A stretch of DNA of 64,000 nt. Origin: Calditrichota bacterium. GTDB lineage: Bacteria > Calditrichota > Calditrichia > Calditrichales > J004. Below the pieces are notes generated by a model that searched no databases, was not told the DNA's origin, and saw only the letters and a list, made by a program, of their open reading frames with translations. This document shows positions 55,812-64,000 of the stretch, piece by piece. The stretch covers positions 310,001 through 374,000 of the forward strand of contig JABFGF010000005.1 in NCBI GenBank assembly GCA_013112635.1, read 5' to 3'. A program made the translations under genes and the position numbers. Numbering within the stretch: position 1 is the stretch's first letter; each line of letters begins with the position of its first letter.

Positions 55812-57419
55812 ATGAACCCAGATTTCTATAAAACATCAACTAATTTTAAAGATTATATAAACGGCAATGATAGTTTGCGTCCTTTTTATGCAGAAGCATT
55901 GTCGCCGGATTGGAAAAAGCTTTGCGAAAATGTACATCAAAATTTTAAACGGCAGGATGTAGTTCTGGAGCTGAGAAACCAGAATAAAAAAAGCAATGAT
56001 TCATCAATCCAGAAAAACGTAGATCTTTTAAAGAAAGAAAAAACATTAATTGTGGTTACAGGCCAGCAAATGGGATTGATGGTATCACCGCTTTATGTTG
56101 TTTATAAAACCCTGAGCACAATTAAGCTTGCTGAAAAACTTAACAAGGAAGTAGATGGATTCAACTTTGTACCGGTTTATTGGCTGGAAGGTGAAGACCA
56201 TGATTTTGAAGAAGTAAACCATTTAAATTATTTCGATTCTGCCGGGTTGCTGCAAAAATTGCATCTTGAAGAAAATGAAGCAGAAAAAGGCCTTCCGATG
56301 AATAAACGTTTATTGGGCCAGGATATTGAAGAATTGCTAAAATCTTTAAAAGAGAATTTGCAAAAAACGGATTTTAGTGATGAGTTTTTTGTCAACCTTG
56401 AAAAAATTTATAAAAAAGGAGAAAACTGGCTTGAAGCCTTTTCAAATCATTTATCAATAATTTTTAGTGGTAAAGGATTATTGCTTTTTAATGCCGGCAC
56501 AAAGCGAATCAAAGAACTGAGCAAGCCTTTTTTTGAAAAAGTAATAATTGAAAACGAGTCACTTGTATCTGCATTTTCCCGTCGATCTAATGATCTTTCT
56601 AAAGCAGGCTATAAAAACCAGGTTAACATACAAAATGACCGGGCTTATCTTTTTTTGAACCATAATGATGGACCAAGGCTTTCCTTACTAAGGCAAAATA
56701 AATCATTTTATGTCCGTGAATTAGATGAGCAGTTTTCCCTCGAACAGATGCTTACTATGCTTGATGAGAATCCAAGTTGGTTTTCATCCACAGTTTTAAC
56801 GCGGCCATTATGGCAAAGCTGGCTTTTACCGGCAGTATCGTATGTTGCCGGCGCGGCAGAAATTGCGTATTGGGGGCAGCTTAAAAGTGGTTTTAACCAA
56901 CTTGGATTGATAATGCCACAGATTCAACCACGACACTCAATTACCTTAATTGAACCCAAAATTGACAGGCTTATTAAAAAGTATAATGTCACTATAAATT
57001 CAATCTCCCGTGATAAAACAATATTTTTAAAAGATTATTTTAACCGCAACCAGCTAGCAAATGTGAATAAGGCGTTTAGTGATTATGAGCAATTAACAAT
57101 TAAAAACAGGGAAGCTGTAAAAAATCTTGTTGCGGAAATTGACCCAACTCTAAGCGGACCAACAGAGAAATCATTTGGCGCTATTTTATCAACAATTGAG
57201 AAACTGCAGAACCGGCTTGTAAATCGTGTGCGGGAAAAAGATGAAACAACGCAGAAACATTTAGGGGCTATTTTTAACTCACTCATGCCAAGTGGAGTTC
57301 TTCAGGAGCGGATATTGAGCAGCGTTTATTTGGAAAATAAATATGGGCAAGAATGGATTAATACAGTTTATAATGAAATCGATGAAAACTTTCAACATCA
57401 TTTAGTCGTAAAGATTTAA
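55812..57419 (+). CDS. bshC: Bacillithiol biosynthesis cysteine-adding enzyme BshC
   Basis: Adds cysteine to GlcN-malate in the last step of bacillithiol synthesis. The 535-residue protein carries the BshC-specific TGQQMGLMVSPLYVVYKTLSTIKLA and FVPVYWLEGEDHDFEEVNH segments, which hold the nucleotide-like site, and WLLPAVSYVAGAAEIAYW in the second half. With bshA elsewhere in the window the pathway is nearly complete; bshB is missing here. The next gene starts one base after its stop. Confidence 0.94.
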   Translation: MNPDFYKTSTNFKDYINGNDSLRPFYAEALSPDWKKLCENVHQNFKRQDVVLELRNQNKKSNDSSIQKNVDLLKKEKTLIVVTGQQMGLMVSPLYVVYKTLSTIKLAEKLNKEVDGFNFVPVYWLEGEDHDFEEVNHLNYFDSAGLLQKLHLEENEAEKGLPMNKRLLGQDIEELLKSLKENLQKTDFSDEFFVNLEKIYKKGENWLEAFSNHLSIIFSGKGLLLFNAGTKRIKELSKPFFEKVIIENESLVSAFSRRSNDLSKAGYKNQVNIQNDRAYLFLNHNDGPRLSLLRQNKSFYVRELDEQFSLEQMLTMLDENPSWFSSTVLTRPLWQSWLLPAVSYVAGAAEIAYWGQLKSGFNQLGLIMPQIQPRHSITLIEPKIDRLIKKYNVTINSISRDKTIFLKDYFNRNQLANVNKAFSDYEQLTIKNREAVKNLVAEIDPTLSGPTEKSFGAILSTIEKLQNRLVNRVREKDETTQKHLGAIFNSLMPSGVLQERILSSVYLENKYGQEWINTVYNEIDENFQHHLVVKI

Positions 57420-57420
57420 C

Positions 57421-57657
57421 ATGGAAAAGAATAACTTACCAACACCTTTTAAAGAAAAGTCACGCCCATTATGGGATGATATTTTAAAGTTTTCCCGGAA
57501 AAAATATGGATGGGCTTTTTTATTAATATTAATTGGATTGTTTGGACTAGTAATTCCGGTTATTCCGGGCTTACTACTTTTTCTTTTTGCGGCAGCTTTG
57601 TTAAAACCCGGCCTGATGGCAAAAGTACGGGCTAAATTAAATTCCCTCTTTAAGTAG
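57421..57657 (+). CDS. Small PGPGW-like transmembrane protein
   Basis: A 78-residue membrane protein with two closely spaced hydrophobic helices (about 31-62) around IPVIPG, similar in style to the PGPGW family of putative transmembrane proteins. The start directly follows the bshC stop. It converges with the TMEM175-like gene and overlaps it by 8 bases. Function unknown. Confidence 0.65.
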   Translation: MEKNNLPTPFKEKSRPLWDDILKFSRKKYGWAFLLILIGLFGLVIPVIPGLLLFLFAAALLKPGLMAKVRAKLNSLFK

Positions 57658-58429
57658 ATTCTGTTTCTTCTAAGTTCGCTTTTATCATTTTCTTTTGAAT
57701 CTCATTAGCTTTCTTGCCAGTATAAAATCCGGCAAATCCATGGATTGGCCCCATTAAAAAATAAACGATACCAGCATACCCAGGTTGTCCATCAAATAAG
57801 AGTACTAAAATTGAGAGAATAGCAATCCCAACAGTTATCAAGTTTGCGCGAATAGATGAGATTGTCAGATAACATTCTAGTTCATCAAGTTCTAATTCTG
57901 ATCGCAATCTATAAGCTCTATAAACAAGCAATGCTAAAATTCCAAAAACACCAATAATTCCAATCCCATAAAAATACATCATTCCGGCTTGTTGAAAAAA
58001 ACCGCTGGAAAGCCAAGTAACTCCTTCCGGCAAAATAAATAATTTCTCGGGATTTTCATTTAAGGTTATTCGCCACAAAAAGGTTGCTAAAAATTTGAGA
58101 GGGTAGGCGAAAAATAGTATCAGAAAAAGAAATGCACCGTTCAAAAGCGACGTGACAAAGTCTTCCAGACCATAGCGTCTGAAAAAGATATAGTGATAAC
58201 GCCAGGCCATCATCAGCATTAAAAAAGAGACCAGGAAAATAGGCAGGTCTTTGATTGTTAACCAAAGTTCGTAAAATGTAACAGGTACATTTACGGAGAC
58301 AACTAGCAAAGTAAGGGTAACTGCAAACACACCATCAGAAAGCCCTTCAAGCCTGGATATGTCGCCACCACGCCAGCGAAACATAGGATCGGCCGGGGCT
58401 CGTTTATTAAATAAATGTTCACGAATCAT
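57650..58429 (-). CDS. TMEM175-like (DUF1211) potassium channel family protein
   Basis: A 259-residue membrane protein with the TMEM175 signature RLEGLSDGVFAVTLTLLVV in the first helix, a pattern written RxxxFSD in the family but here with Leu instead of Phe. About six transmembrane segments follow. Bacterial members form K+-permeable channels. The Phe-to-Leu change could affect gating or simply be tolerated. It overlaps the preceding gene's tail on the other strand. Confidence 0.85.
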   Translation of the reverse strand: MIREHLFNKRAPADPMFRWRGGDISRLEGLSDGVFAVTLTLLVVSVNVPVTFYELWLTIKDLPIFLVSFLMLMMAWRYHYIFFRRYGLEDFVTSLLNGAFLFLILFFAYPLKFLATFLWRITLNENPEKLFILPEGVTWLSSGFFQQAGMMYFYGIGIIGVFGILALLVYRAYRLRSELELDELECYLTISSIRANLITVGIAILSILVLLFDGQPGYAGIVYFLMGPIHGFAGFYTGKKANEIQKKMIKANLEETEST

Positions 58430-58479
58430 TTGGGAGGTCGCTTTTTGCTAATAACCAAAATCTATTTCAGGAAAAGTGT

Positions 58480-59508
58480 TTAAAACTTCTCAAGCTCTTT
58501 GTTTACTTTTTGCAATAAAACTTTTGTTTCCCTTACAGAAAGAAAGGCACTTTTAAAACCTGAAATTATTACTTCTTTTAAATCGTCCATGTCCATATTG
58601 GCATGTTTAGATGCCAGATAAAATTCATTTGAAGCAGTTGTATCGGAAATTAATCGGTTATCAGTATTTACTGTAACTCGTAATCCAAAATCAAAATAAA
58701 ACTTAAACGGGTGAGCTTCAAACGAAGCCGCGGCTTTAGTTTGTACATTACTCGATAAACATATTTCCAATGGAATACGGTGATCGTTTACATAATTGAG
58801 CAGATCGCCATCTTCCTTTAAACGTGTACCATGGCCAATTCTGTGTGCTCCGCAATAATGGATTGCCTGGTGGATACTTTCCGGTCCGTAAGCTTCACCG
58901 GCATGAGCAGTACAATTAATATTGTTGTTAAGAGTTAAATAAAAAGCTTCCCTGTGGTGTTTTGCAGGGTAATTTTCCTCTGCACCTGCAAGATCAAAAG
59001 CTACCACTCCGCGATTTTTGTAAGCTACTGCCAGCTCGGCCAATGCAATTGATGTTTGCGGATTAATATTGCGCATCCCACAAATTATAACACCTGTTTT
59101 AATATCAAACTTTCTTTCCGCGCGCTGCATTCCGTTTACAACAGCATCAACAATTTCTGGGAGTTTCAATCCTTTTTTCTGATGAAGAACCGGCGAGTAC
59201 CTTACTTCGAGATAACGTATATTTTCTTCAGCTGCATCTTCAGCTAGTTCAAAAGAAGCACGTTCGATGGCTTCCAGCTCTTGTAAAACGGATAAGGTGA
59301 TATCGAAGGGTTTTAAATATTCTACCAGACTTTTACAATTAAAACCGGGCATTAAAATCTTCTTTAAATCATCTTTATTTGTAGTCGGCAATTCTACATT
59401 TTGTTTTTGTGCCAATTCTAAAATTGTATCCATGCGCATACTACCATCAAGGTGGCAGTGTAAATCTGTTTTTGGCATTTCTTTGATTGTTTTAAGATCG
59501 ATACTCAT
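58480..59508 (-). CDS. add: Adenosine deaminase
   Basis: Deaminates adenosine to inosine in purine salvage. The 342-residue protein has the metal-binding TDLHCHLDGSMR, the catalytic CTAHAGEAYG, HRIGHGTRL and VNTDNRLISDT segments, all with the expected His, Glu and Asp. The NTDNRL form is normal for bacterial ADA. It lies beside a nucleotide housecleaning enzyme and near an MtaD-like deaminase, a small purine cluster. Confidence 0.93.
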   Translation of the reverse strand: MSIDLKTIKEMPKTDLHCHLDGSMRMDTILELAQKQNVELPTTNKDDLKKILMPGFNCKSLVEYLKPFDITLSVLQELEAIERASFELAEDAAEENIRYLEVRYSPVLHQKKGLKLPEIVDAVVNGMQRAERKFDIKTGVIICGMRNINPQTSIALAELAVAYKNRGVVAFDLAGAEENYPAKHHREAFYLTLNNNINCTAHAGEAYGPESIHQAIHYCGAHRIGHGTRLKEDGDLLNYVNDHRIPLEICLSSNVQTKAAASFEAHPFKFYFDFGLRVTVNTDNRLISDTTASNEFYLASKHANMDMDDLKEVIISGFKSAFLSVRETKVLLQKVNKELEKF

Positions 59509-59530
59509 ATTTTTTCCTGTCAGTTAAAAT

Positions 59531-60103
59531 TTAATAATAGTCTGTATTAAAAAAAGGAACAAACGCGTTAATTATGGCAGATTCAAAAGCCTGACTTCTT
59601 GTGTATAAATTTTCAGTCAAAATACCAAAAGCACCATTATTCGAATGGACATCTTTTTTGCCGGAGGCTTTATCAATTACTTCTGCCAGCTCCTTTTTAT
59701 CATTGAATAATGGCAAGCTTATTTTTTCCGGTAGCGGAATTCCTGCTGAACAGCCAAAGAAGCCAATCTTGCCATTATAAATATAAACCCAGTTTTGCAA
59801 AATAGCCTGGTTTGTATTTTTCTCGATTTCGCTGGTTAAAAAAACACCGCCTTCCATGCCGATTGCAAAGTTAACCGGGGTGGTGGAAATTAATGTTTTA
59901 TATGTAAAAAAGGCCCTGTTGCGGGCCCCGTTTAAAACTTCATTTAATGTTAGCGGCATATTTGAAACAGATGATGGCGCGCTTACGGATAAAAATTTTG
60001 ATTCAGATTTAAACTTATTCGGAAAAGTCTGTCCTAATTTTTTTATGGCAGAATAACAAGCCTTTTCTTTTGCCTTGTTTTTTGAACCGATGGCAATAAT
60101 CAT
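59531..60103 (-). CDS. Inosine/xanthosine triphosphatase (YjjX/DUF84 family)
   Basis: Removes non-canonical purine NTPs (ITP, XTP). The 190-residue protein has the DUF84/YjjX features IAIGSKNKAKEKACY at the start, the LTLNEVLNGARNRA segment and FAIGMEGGV. It starts with an ATGA overlap with the TPR lipoprotein gene and precedes adenosine deaminase, which would yield inosine. Confidence 0.85.
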   Translation of the reverse strand: MIIAIGSKNKAKEKACYSAIKKLGQTFPNKFKSESKFLSVSAPSSVSNMPLTLNEVLNGARNRAFFTYKTLISTTPVNFAIGMEGGVFLTSEIEKNTNQAILQNWVYIYNGKIGFFGCSAGIPLPEKISLPLFNDKKELAEVIDKASGKKDVHSNNGAFGILTENLYTRSQAFESAIINAFVPFFNTDYY

Positions 60104-61020
60104 CTATTGTCAGAGGAATCTTCTACAGCAGGCGTAAACAATTCTTCTTCGCCCGGATCTTTTTCTTCTTCCTGAACTTCTTTTGTAGTTTCTTCATCGG
60201 ATTGCTGATCATCAGACTGATCATCCGATTGCTCCATAATATCAATTGCCGATTCTAAACTACTGTCTTCATCGCCTTCTGTTACTTCTTCAACTACCTC
60301 TTCATCGGGCTCTTGGTCTTCGGCTTCAGGGTCTTCTATTAAACCAAGTGCTTGTCTGTAAACGGTCATCGCAGAATCTGTAGTAGCCAATTCAGATGTA
60401 TTAGCGGGGTCTTTTAATTTAATCTGAGACAGAATGCTGAAATCTGAATTCGGAAAAAGACTGCTGACGAGTCGATATCTGCCGGCTGCTTCATCCACAA
60501 GACCAATTTTTGCTTCAACAAGGGCACGACGATAGACAGCTTCTGATTTTGATTGGTTATCATCGCTGTCAGGATATTTTAAAGCCTGGTCATAATAATC
60601 TATTGCATTCTTGTAGTCCACAGAGTCTGTAGTAACAATCCCGGGATTAAAAAGGGCAGCGCGTTCCCACCATTTTCCAAGTTGTACATAAATTTTAGGA
60701 ATGCGTTCAGGAATAATGTTTTCTTTTACAAGGCGATGCAATTGATTCATCTGGTCTTCAAATTTATCCATATTGCCGTAAGCTTCAGCGATCTTTATTT
60801 GGGCATCAATATGCAGGTTGGATGTAGGGAAATCGAGTAGCAGTTTTTTGTAATCTTTTATGGCATTTTCATAATCGCCGGATTCCATTTTTTTATCGGC
60901 CATTTGCATCATTTCAGCATCAGTGATTTGCGTATAATCAATATCCTCTTTTTGAGTACCGCCACACGATAAAAATAGTGTTAGTAAAATTGTTAAGGCT
61001 GTAACTTTCAAGTATGTCAT
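60100..61020 (-). CDS. TPR-repeat lipoprotein with acidic tail
   Basis: A predicted lipoprotein of 306 residues: hydrophobic start, lipobox LFLSCGG, then TPR units (about 30-210, such as ESGDYENAIKDYKKLLLDFP) and a long, very acidic C-terminal tail (about 225-300) rich in E, D and S. It could be a BamD-like scaffold, but lacks the compact five-TPR length of BamD. ATG 61020 is chosen for its GGAG at six-base spacing; ATG 61032 and 61023 are alternatives. It overlaps the next gene. Confidence 0.78.
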   Translation of the reverse strand: MTYLKVTALTILLTLFLSCGGTQKEDIDYTQITDAEMMQMADKKMESGDYENAIKDYKKLLLDFPTSNLHIDAQIKIAEAYGNMDKFEDQMNQLHRLVKENIIPERIPKIYVQLGKWWERAALFNPGIVTTDSVDYKNAIDYYDQALKYPDSDDNQSKSEAVYRRALVEAKIGLVDEAAGRYRLVSSLFPNSDFSILSQIKLKDPANTSELATTDSAMTVYRQALGLIEDPEAEDQEPDEEVVEEVTEGDEDSSLESAIDIMEQSDDQSDDQQSDEETTKEVQEEEKDPGEEELFTPAVEDSSDNR

Positions 61021-61036
61021 CATTTTCTCCATGACG

Positions 61037-62347
61037 TTAATTAGTGCATATTTTTACGGCGTTTTCAATATTTGTAAAAATGTGGTTTTCATCAATCGTT
61101 TTTACTTTTTTGTCTCTTACGATCCATTGACCGTCAATCATCACATGTTCTACATCATTTGCTTGCGTGGAATATACGAGTTTCGAGTAAATATTGTCGA
61201 ATGGAATTGAATGAACTTGATTTAATTTAATAAAAGTTAAATCTGCTTTTTTTCCAATTTCAATACTTCCGATCTGATCCTTTAAGCCCAGTGTTTCCGC
61301 ACCGTTAATTGTGGCCAGCTTAAATACATCTTGTGCAGGCATTGCTTGTGGCCCATTTGTTGGTTTTTGTATTAGTGCCGCCAACCGCATTTCCATAAAA
61401 ACATCCAGATTATTATTGCAGGGCGCACCATCAGCACCTATCGATACTTTAATGCCACGTTTCAAAAAATCAGGAATGGCTGCAATACCAGAACCCAATT
61501 TCAGATTTGATGATGGGCAGTGCAACACTTTTATTTCTTGCGCTTTTAAAAGTTGTTTTTCATTTTCATCAAGCCAGATACAATGCGCCAAACATAAGTT
61601 CTCCCGTGCAAAACCAAGTTTGTCGAAAACTTCTACATTACGTAACCCAAACCGTTTTTTTACCATATCAAGTTCATCTGGGTTTTCCGATGCATGTGTA
61701 TGAAACAAAGTATTATGTTCTTTTGCCAATCGTCCAGTCTCAATCAAAAGTTCATCCGAACATGAAACAGCAAATCTCGGTGCAAAGGCATAACGAATCC
61801 GCCCATTGCCGCTGCCATCCCATTTTTTTAATAGCCGGACACTTTCATCAATACTATTGTGCGTGTCTTCATTTAAGCCATCCGGAATTTTGCCATAATC
61901 CATCATTGTTTTGCCGGCAAATGCGCGGATACCGCTTTTCACCAATTCTTCAAATATCACATCCTGGTGCTGGACAGTGCCCATATCGAGAATGGTAGTA
62001 GTGCCGGATTTTAGTAATTCTGACAAACCAAGTTGCGCACTTAGTCTCAACGTTTCCGGTTGATGGGCAGCTTCAAATGGCCAAATTTTTTCTTTGAGCC
62101 AATCCAAGAGAGATAGATCATCTGCAAGGTTACGGAAAAGGGTTTGGCAAAGATGGATATGAGTTTGAATTAGACCGGGTGTTACAACGTAGCCTTCAGC
62201 ATCAAAAACATCATAACCTTGTGCAGGGATATTTTTTGACACTTGCTCAATTCGGTTTTCTGAAACCAGGATATCGCCTTTGAAAAAATCAAAGGAGGGA
62301 TTCATTGTAACAATTTGTGCGTTTTTTATGAGAATTTTTGATGGCAT
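61037..62347 (-). CDS. Amidohydrolase, MtaD/SAH deaminase-like
   Basis: A 436-residue amidohydrolase-fold deaminase. The metal and catalytic motifs of the 5-methylthioadenosine/S-adenosylhomocysteine deaminase group are present: PGLIQTHIHLCQTLFR, FHTHASEN, the AHC motif in LCLAHCIWL, and SIGADGAPCNNNLD. These convert MTA or SAH to their inosine forms. Other members act on guanine or cytosine, so the substrate is not fully fixed. It is divergent from the Tricorn-like gene. Confidence 0.85.
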   Translation of the reverse strand: MPSKILIKNAQIVTMNPSFDFFKGDILVSENRIEQVSKNIPAQGYDVFDAEGYVVTPGLIQTHIHLCQTLFRNLADDLSLLDWLKEKIWPFEAAHQPETLRLSAQLGLSELLKSGTTTILDMGTVQHQDVIFEELVKSGIRAFAGKTMMDYGKIPDGLNEDTHNSIDESVRLLKKWDGSGNGRIRYAFAPRFAVSCSDELLIETGRLAKEHNTLFHTHASENPDELDMVKKRFGLRNVEVFDKLGFARENLCLAHCIWLDENEKQLLKAQEIKVLHCPSSNLKLGSGIAAIPDFLKRGIKVSIGADGAPCNNNLDVFMEMRLAALIQKPTNGPQAMPAQDVFKLATINGAETLGLKDQIGSIEIGKKADLTFIKLNQVHSIPFDNIYSKLVYSTQANDVEHVMIDGQWIVRDKKVKTIDENHIFTNIENAVKICTN

Positions 62348-62629
62348 AAATTTAATCGAAATAAAAACTTACCAAAGATAAATCGTCATTGGCTTTTGAT
62401 CAAGTTATTAATCTTTCGGTTTTTTTATGTTTAGGGATTTGAATGGATGATAAGTTAAATTGAGCCTTACATTAAATAATGAATATGTGTAACTTAAATA
62501 CATACGCAGATCATATAATTCAAAAATTGAAATTAATAAATAAAACTTTTTTACGATAAAAACGTGGTTCTTTGTACCATCAATTTCTTTTTAAATTCAA
62601 ACCTATATTATTATTGAAGGAGGTATTCC

Positions 62630-64000
62630 ATGCAGCTTATTAAGCTATTGATTCTCTTAGTTTTCACTTGCTCATTTTCTCTAGCGCAAGATGAAGCCAG
62701 GTTATTGCGTTTCCCGGCCATTTTTGATAACCAGGTTGTTTTTACATATGCCGGCGATTTATACACAGTTGATGCAAATGGCGGTGTAGCGCGCAAATTA
62801 ACGAATCATGATGGTTTTGAAATGTTTGCACGTTTTTCGCCAGATGGCAAAAATTTGGCATTTACCGGACAGTATGATGGCAATACAGAAGTCTTTTTAA
62901 TGCCTTCAAATGGTGGTTCGCCAACAAGGTTAACATTTACCGCAACTTTAAACCGCGACGATGTGGCTGACCGTATGGGGCCAAATAATATTGTAATGGC
63001 CTGGAAAAAAGATGGTAGTCAGGTGGCTTTCCGTTCTAGAAAAAAATCTTACAATAGTTTTAATGGATCTCTATTTCTGGTGAGCCCAAAAGGAGGCTTA
63101 CCAGAGCAAATCCCTGTACCCCGTGGTGGTTTTCTCTCTTTTTCTGATGATGGTTCTCAGATGGCTTATAACAGGGTTTTTCGTGAATTCCGAACCTGGA
63201 AAAAGTATCGCGGTGGTATGGCCGATGATGTTTGGATTTTTGATTTTAAAACTAAAAAAATTGAAAATATTACTAATAATCCAGCGCAAGATATTATCCC
63301 GATGTGGCTTGGAAATAGAATTTACTTTCTCTCCGATCGTGATGAAAATAAGCGCATGAATTTATACAGCTATGATCTGACATCGAAACAAACGAAAAAG
63401 CTTACTCAATATTCTGAGTTTGACATAAAATTTCCGTCTTTGGGTAAAACCAATATTGTCTATGAAAACGGTGGGTACCTTTACAAGTTTGATACCCAAT
63501 CTGAAAAATCAAGTAAAATAAAAGTGATTATATCAGATGATTTTCTTGGTAGCCGGAAAGAACTTAAAGATGTGAGTAAATCGGTTAGTAATTATGAGAT
63601 ATCTCCAGATGGAAAACGCGCCTTGTTTGGTGCCCGTGGAGATGTGTTTACTGTGCCTGTAAAAGAAGGACAGACCCGAAATCTTACAAAATCATCTGCA
63701 ATTCATGAAAGAAATTCCAAGTGGTCTCCCGATGGAAAATGGATTGCTTTTATTTCTGACAAAAGTGGTGAAGATGAAATTTATATTCAGGCACAGGATG
63801 GCAGTGCAAATGCTGTTCAGATCACCAAAAATGGTGAAACCTACAAATATCAAATGTACTGGTCGCCGGACAGTAAAAAATTGTTATGGGGTGATCGCAG
63901 GCAAAGATTGAGATATGTAGATATCGATTCAAAAAAAATTAAAGAAGTTACAAAAGCAAATGCTTGGGAAATCCGCAATTACGCCTGGTCTCCGGATAGC
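62630..64000 (+). CDS. Tricorn-like protease, N-terminal part (cut by window end)
   Basis: The first 457 codons of a large secreted protease of the Tricorn family; the frame is open to the window end. A signal peptide (about 1-20, ending SLAQ) is followed by LLRFPAIFDNQVVFTYAGDLYTV, the opening typical of Tricorn homologues, and WD40-like/TolB-type propeller repeats such as FARFSPDGKNLAFTGQYDGNTEV and SKWSPDGKWIAFIS. The PDZ and S41-type protease domains would lie outside the window. AAGGAGG precedes the ATG with ideal spacing. It may digest peptides in the periplasm. Confidence 0.9.
   Translation, partial: MQLIKLLILLVFTCSFSLAQDEARLLRFPAIFDNQVVFTYAGDLYTVDANGGVARKLTNHDGFEMFARFSPDGKNLAFTGQYDGNTEVFLMPSNGGSPTRLTFTATLNRDDVADRMGPNNIVMAWKKDGSQVAFRSRKKSYNSFNGSLFLVSPKGGLPEQIPVPRGGFLSFSDDGSQMAYNRVFREFRTWKKYRGGMADDVWIFDFKTKKIENITNNPAQDIIPMWLGNRIYFLSDRDENKRMNLYSYDLTSKQTKKLTQYSEFDIKFPSLGKTNIVYENGGYLYKFDTQSEKSSKIKVIISDDFLGSRKELKDVSKSVSNYEISPDGKRALFGARGDVFTVPVKEGQTRNLTKSSAIHERNSKWSPDGKWIAFISDKSGEDEIYIQAQDGSANAVQITKNGETYKYQMYWSPDSKKLLWGDRRQRLRYVDIDSKKIKEVTKANAWEIRNYAWSPDS

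Noticed and set aside
61507-61998. 163-codon plus-strand frame opposite the amidohydrolase gene
   Set aside because: Mirror frame of an intact amidohydrolase gene with all metal ligands; no ribosome binding site.

Overview
The window looks like a chromosomal contig from an AT-rich, Gram-negative bacterium of the FCB superphylum. It fits a Calditrichota/Ignavibacteria-like lineage better than a classical Bacteroidota. The evidence is a secreted protein with a FlgD-like/type IX-style C-terminal sorting domain, many lipoproteins, an Omp85-family outer-membrane protein, bacillithiol genes (bshA, bshC), ClpS and SecA with a zinc tail. Many genes also have strong GGAGG-type ribosome binding sites, which are unusual in Bacteroidota. 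Placement rests on gene content only. No rRNA operon, insertion sequence, prophage or CRISPR array was seen; there is one tRNA gene, tRNA-Arg(CCG).

Layout, left half. Positions 1-1621 hold the end of the F-type ATP synthase operon (atpD, cut by the window edge, and atpC). Positions 1732-12428 form one co-directional locus: two very large periplasmic repeat proteins, a small secreted protein, a TolQ/ExbB channel protein, two ExbD/TolR proteins and an AgmX/PglI-type TonB-like protein, closed by a clear terminator. It resembles a proton-driven trans-envelope motor of the Tol/Exb/Agl-Glt kind and is the most interesting region. Housekeeping genes follow: aspS, a coiled-coil lipoprotein with a LysM protein, phoH-like, a thiolase with a 3-hydroxyacyl-CoA dehydrogenase, nusB, a phosphoesterase, secA and an esterase. 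Next come a secreted calcium-loop repeat protein with a sorting domain, a UPF0173 hydrolase, a SprT-like protein, a THUMP methyltransferase, two small lipoproteins, an EF-G-like GTPase, and HIT, VOC, macro-domain and clpS genes.

Layout, right half. Positions 35042-38436 (minus strand) carry a response regulator/diguanylate cyclase overlapping bshA, followed by a glycerophosphodiesterase. A CX5CH lipoprotein and a glycoside-hydrolase-like protein converge; then come a PLP desulfhydrase, mtgA, an Omp85 protein, a VapBC-like toxin-antitoxin pair, tRNA-Arg, proS and a rhomboid protease. Positions 48479-53510 (minus strand) hold a probable sphingolipid operon: PAP2_3 protein, CPBP protein, CerR-like reductase, serine-palmitoyltransferase-like enzyme and YghO/bacterial-ceramide-synthase-like acyltransferase. 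Divergent from it is a second CerR-like reductase with a methyltransferase, an NTF2-like protein, bshC and a small membrane protein. The window ends with a TMEM175-like channel, purine-salvage and housecleaning enzymes (adenosine deaminase, YjjX-like NTPase, MtaD-like deaminase), a TPR lipoprotein and the start of a Tricorn-like protease.

Two systems deserve follow-up: the putative energised envelope machine with an asymmetric ExbD pair (one subunit has Asn where the proton-carrying Asp should be), and the compact sphingolipid operon with a candidate head-group transferase.
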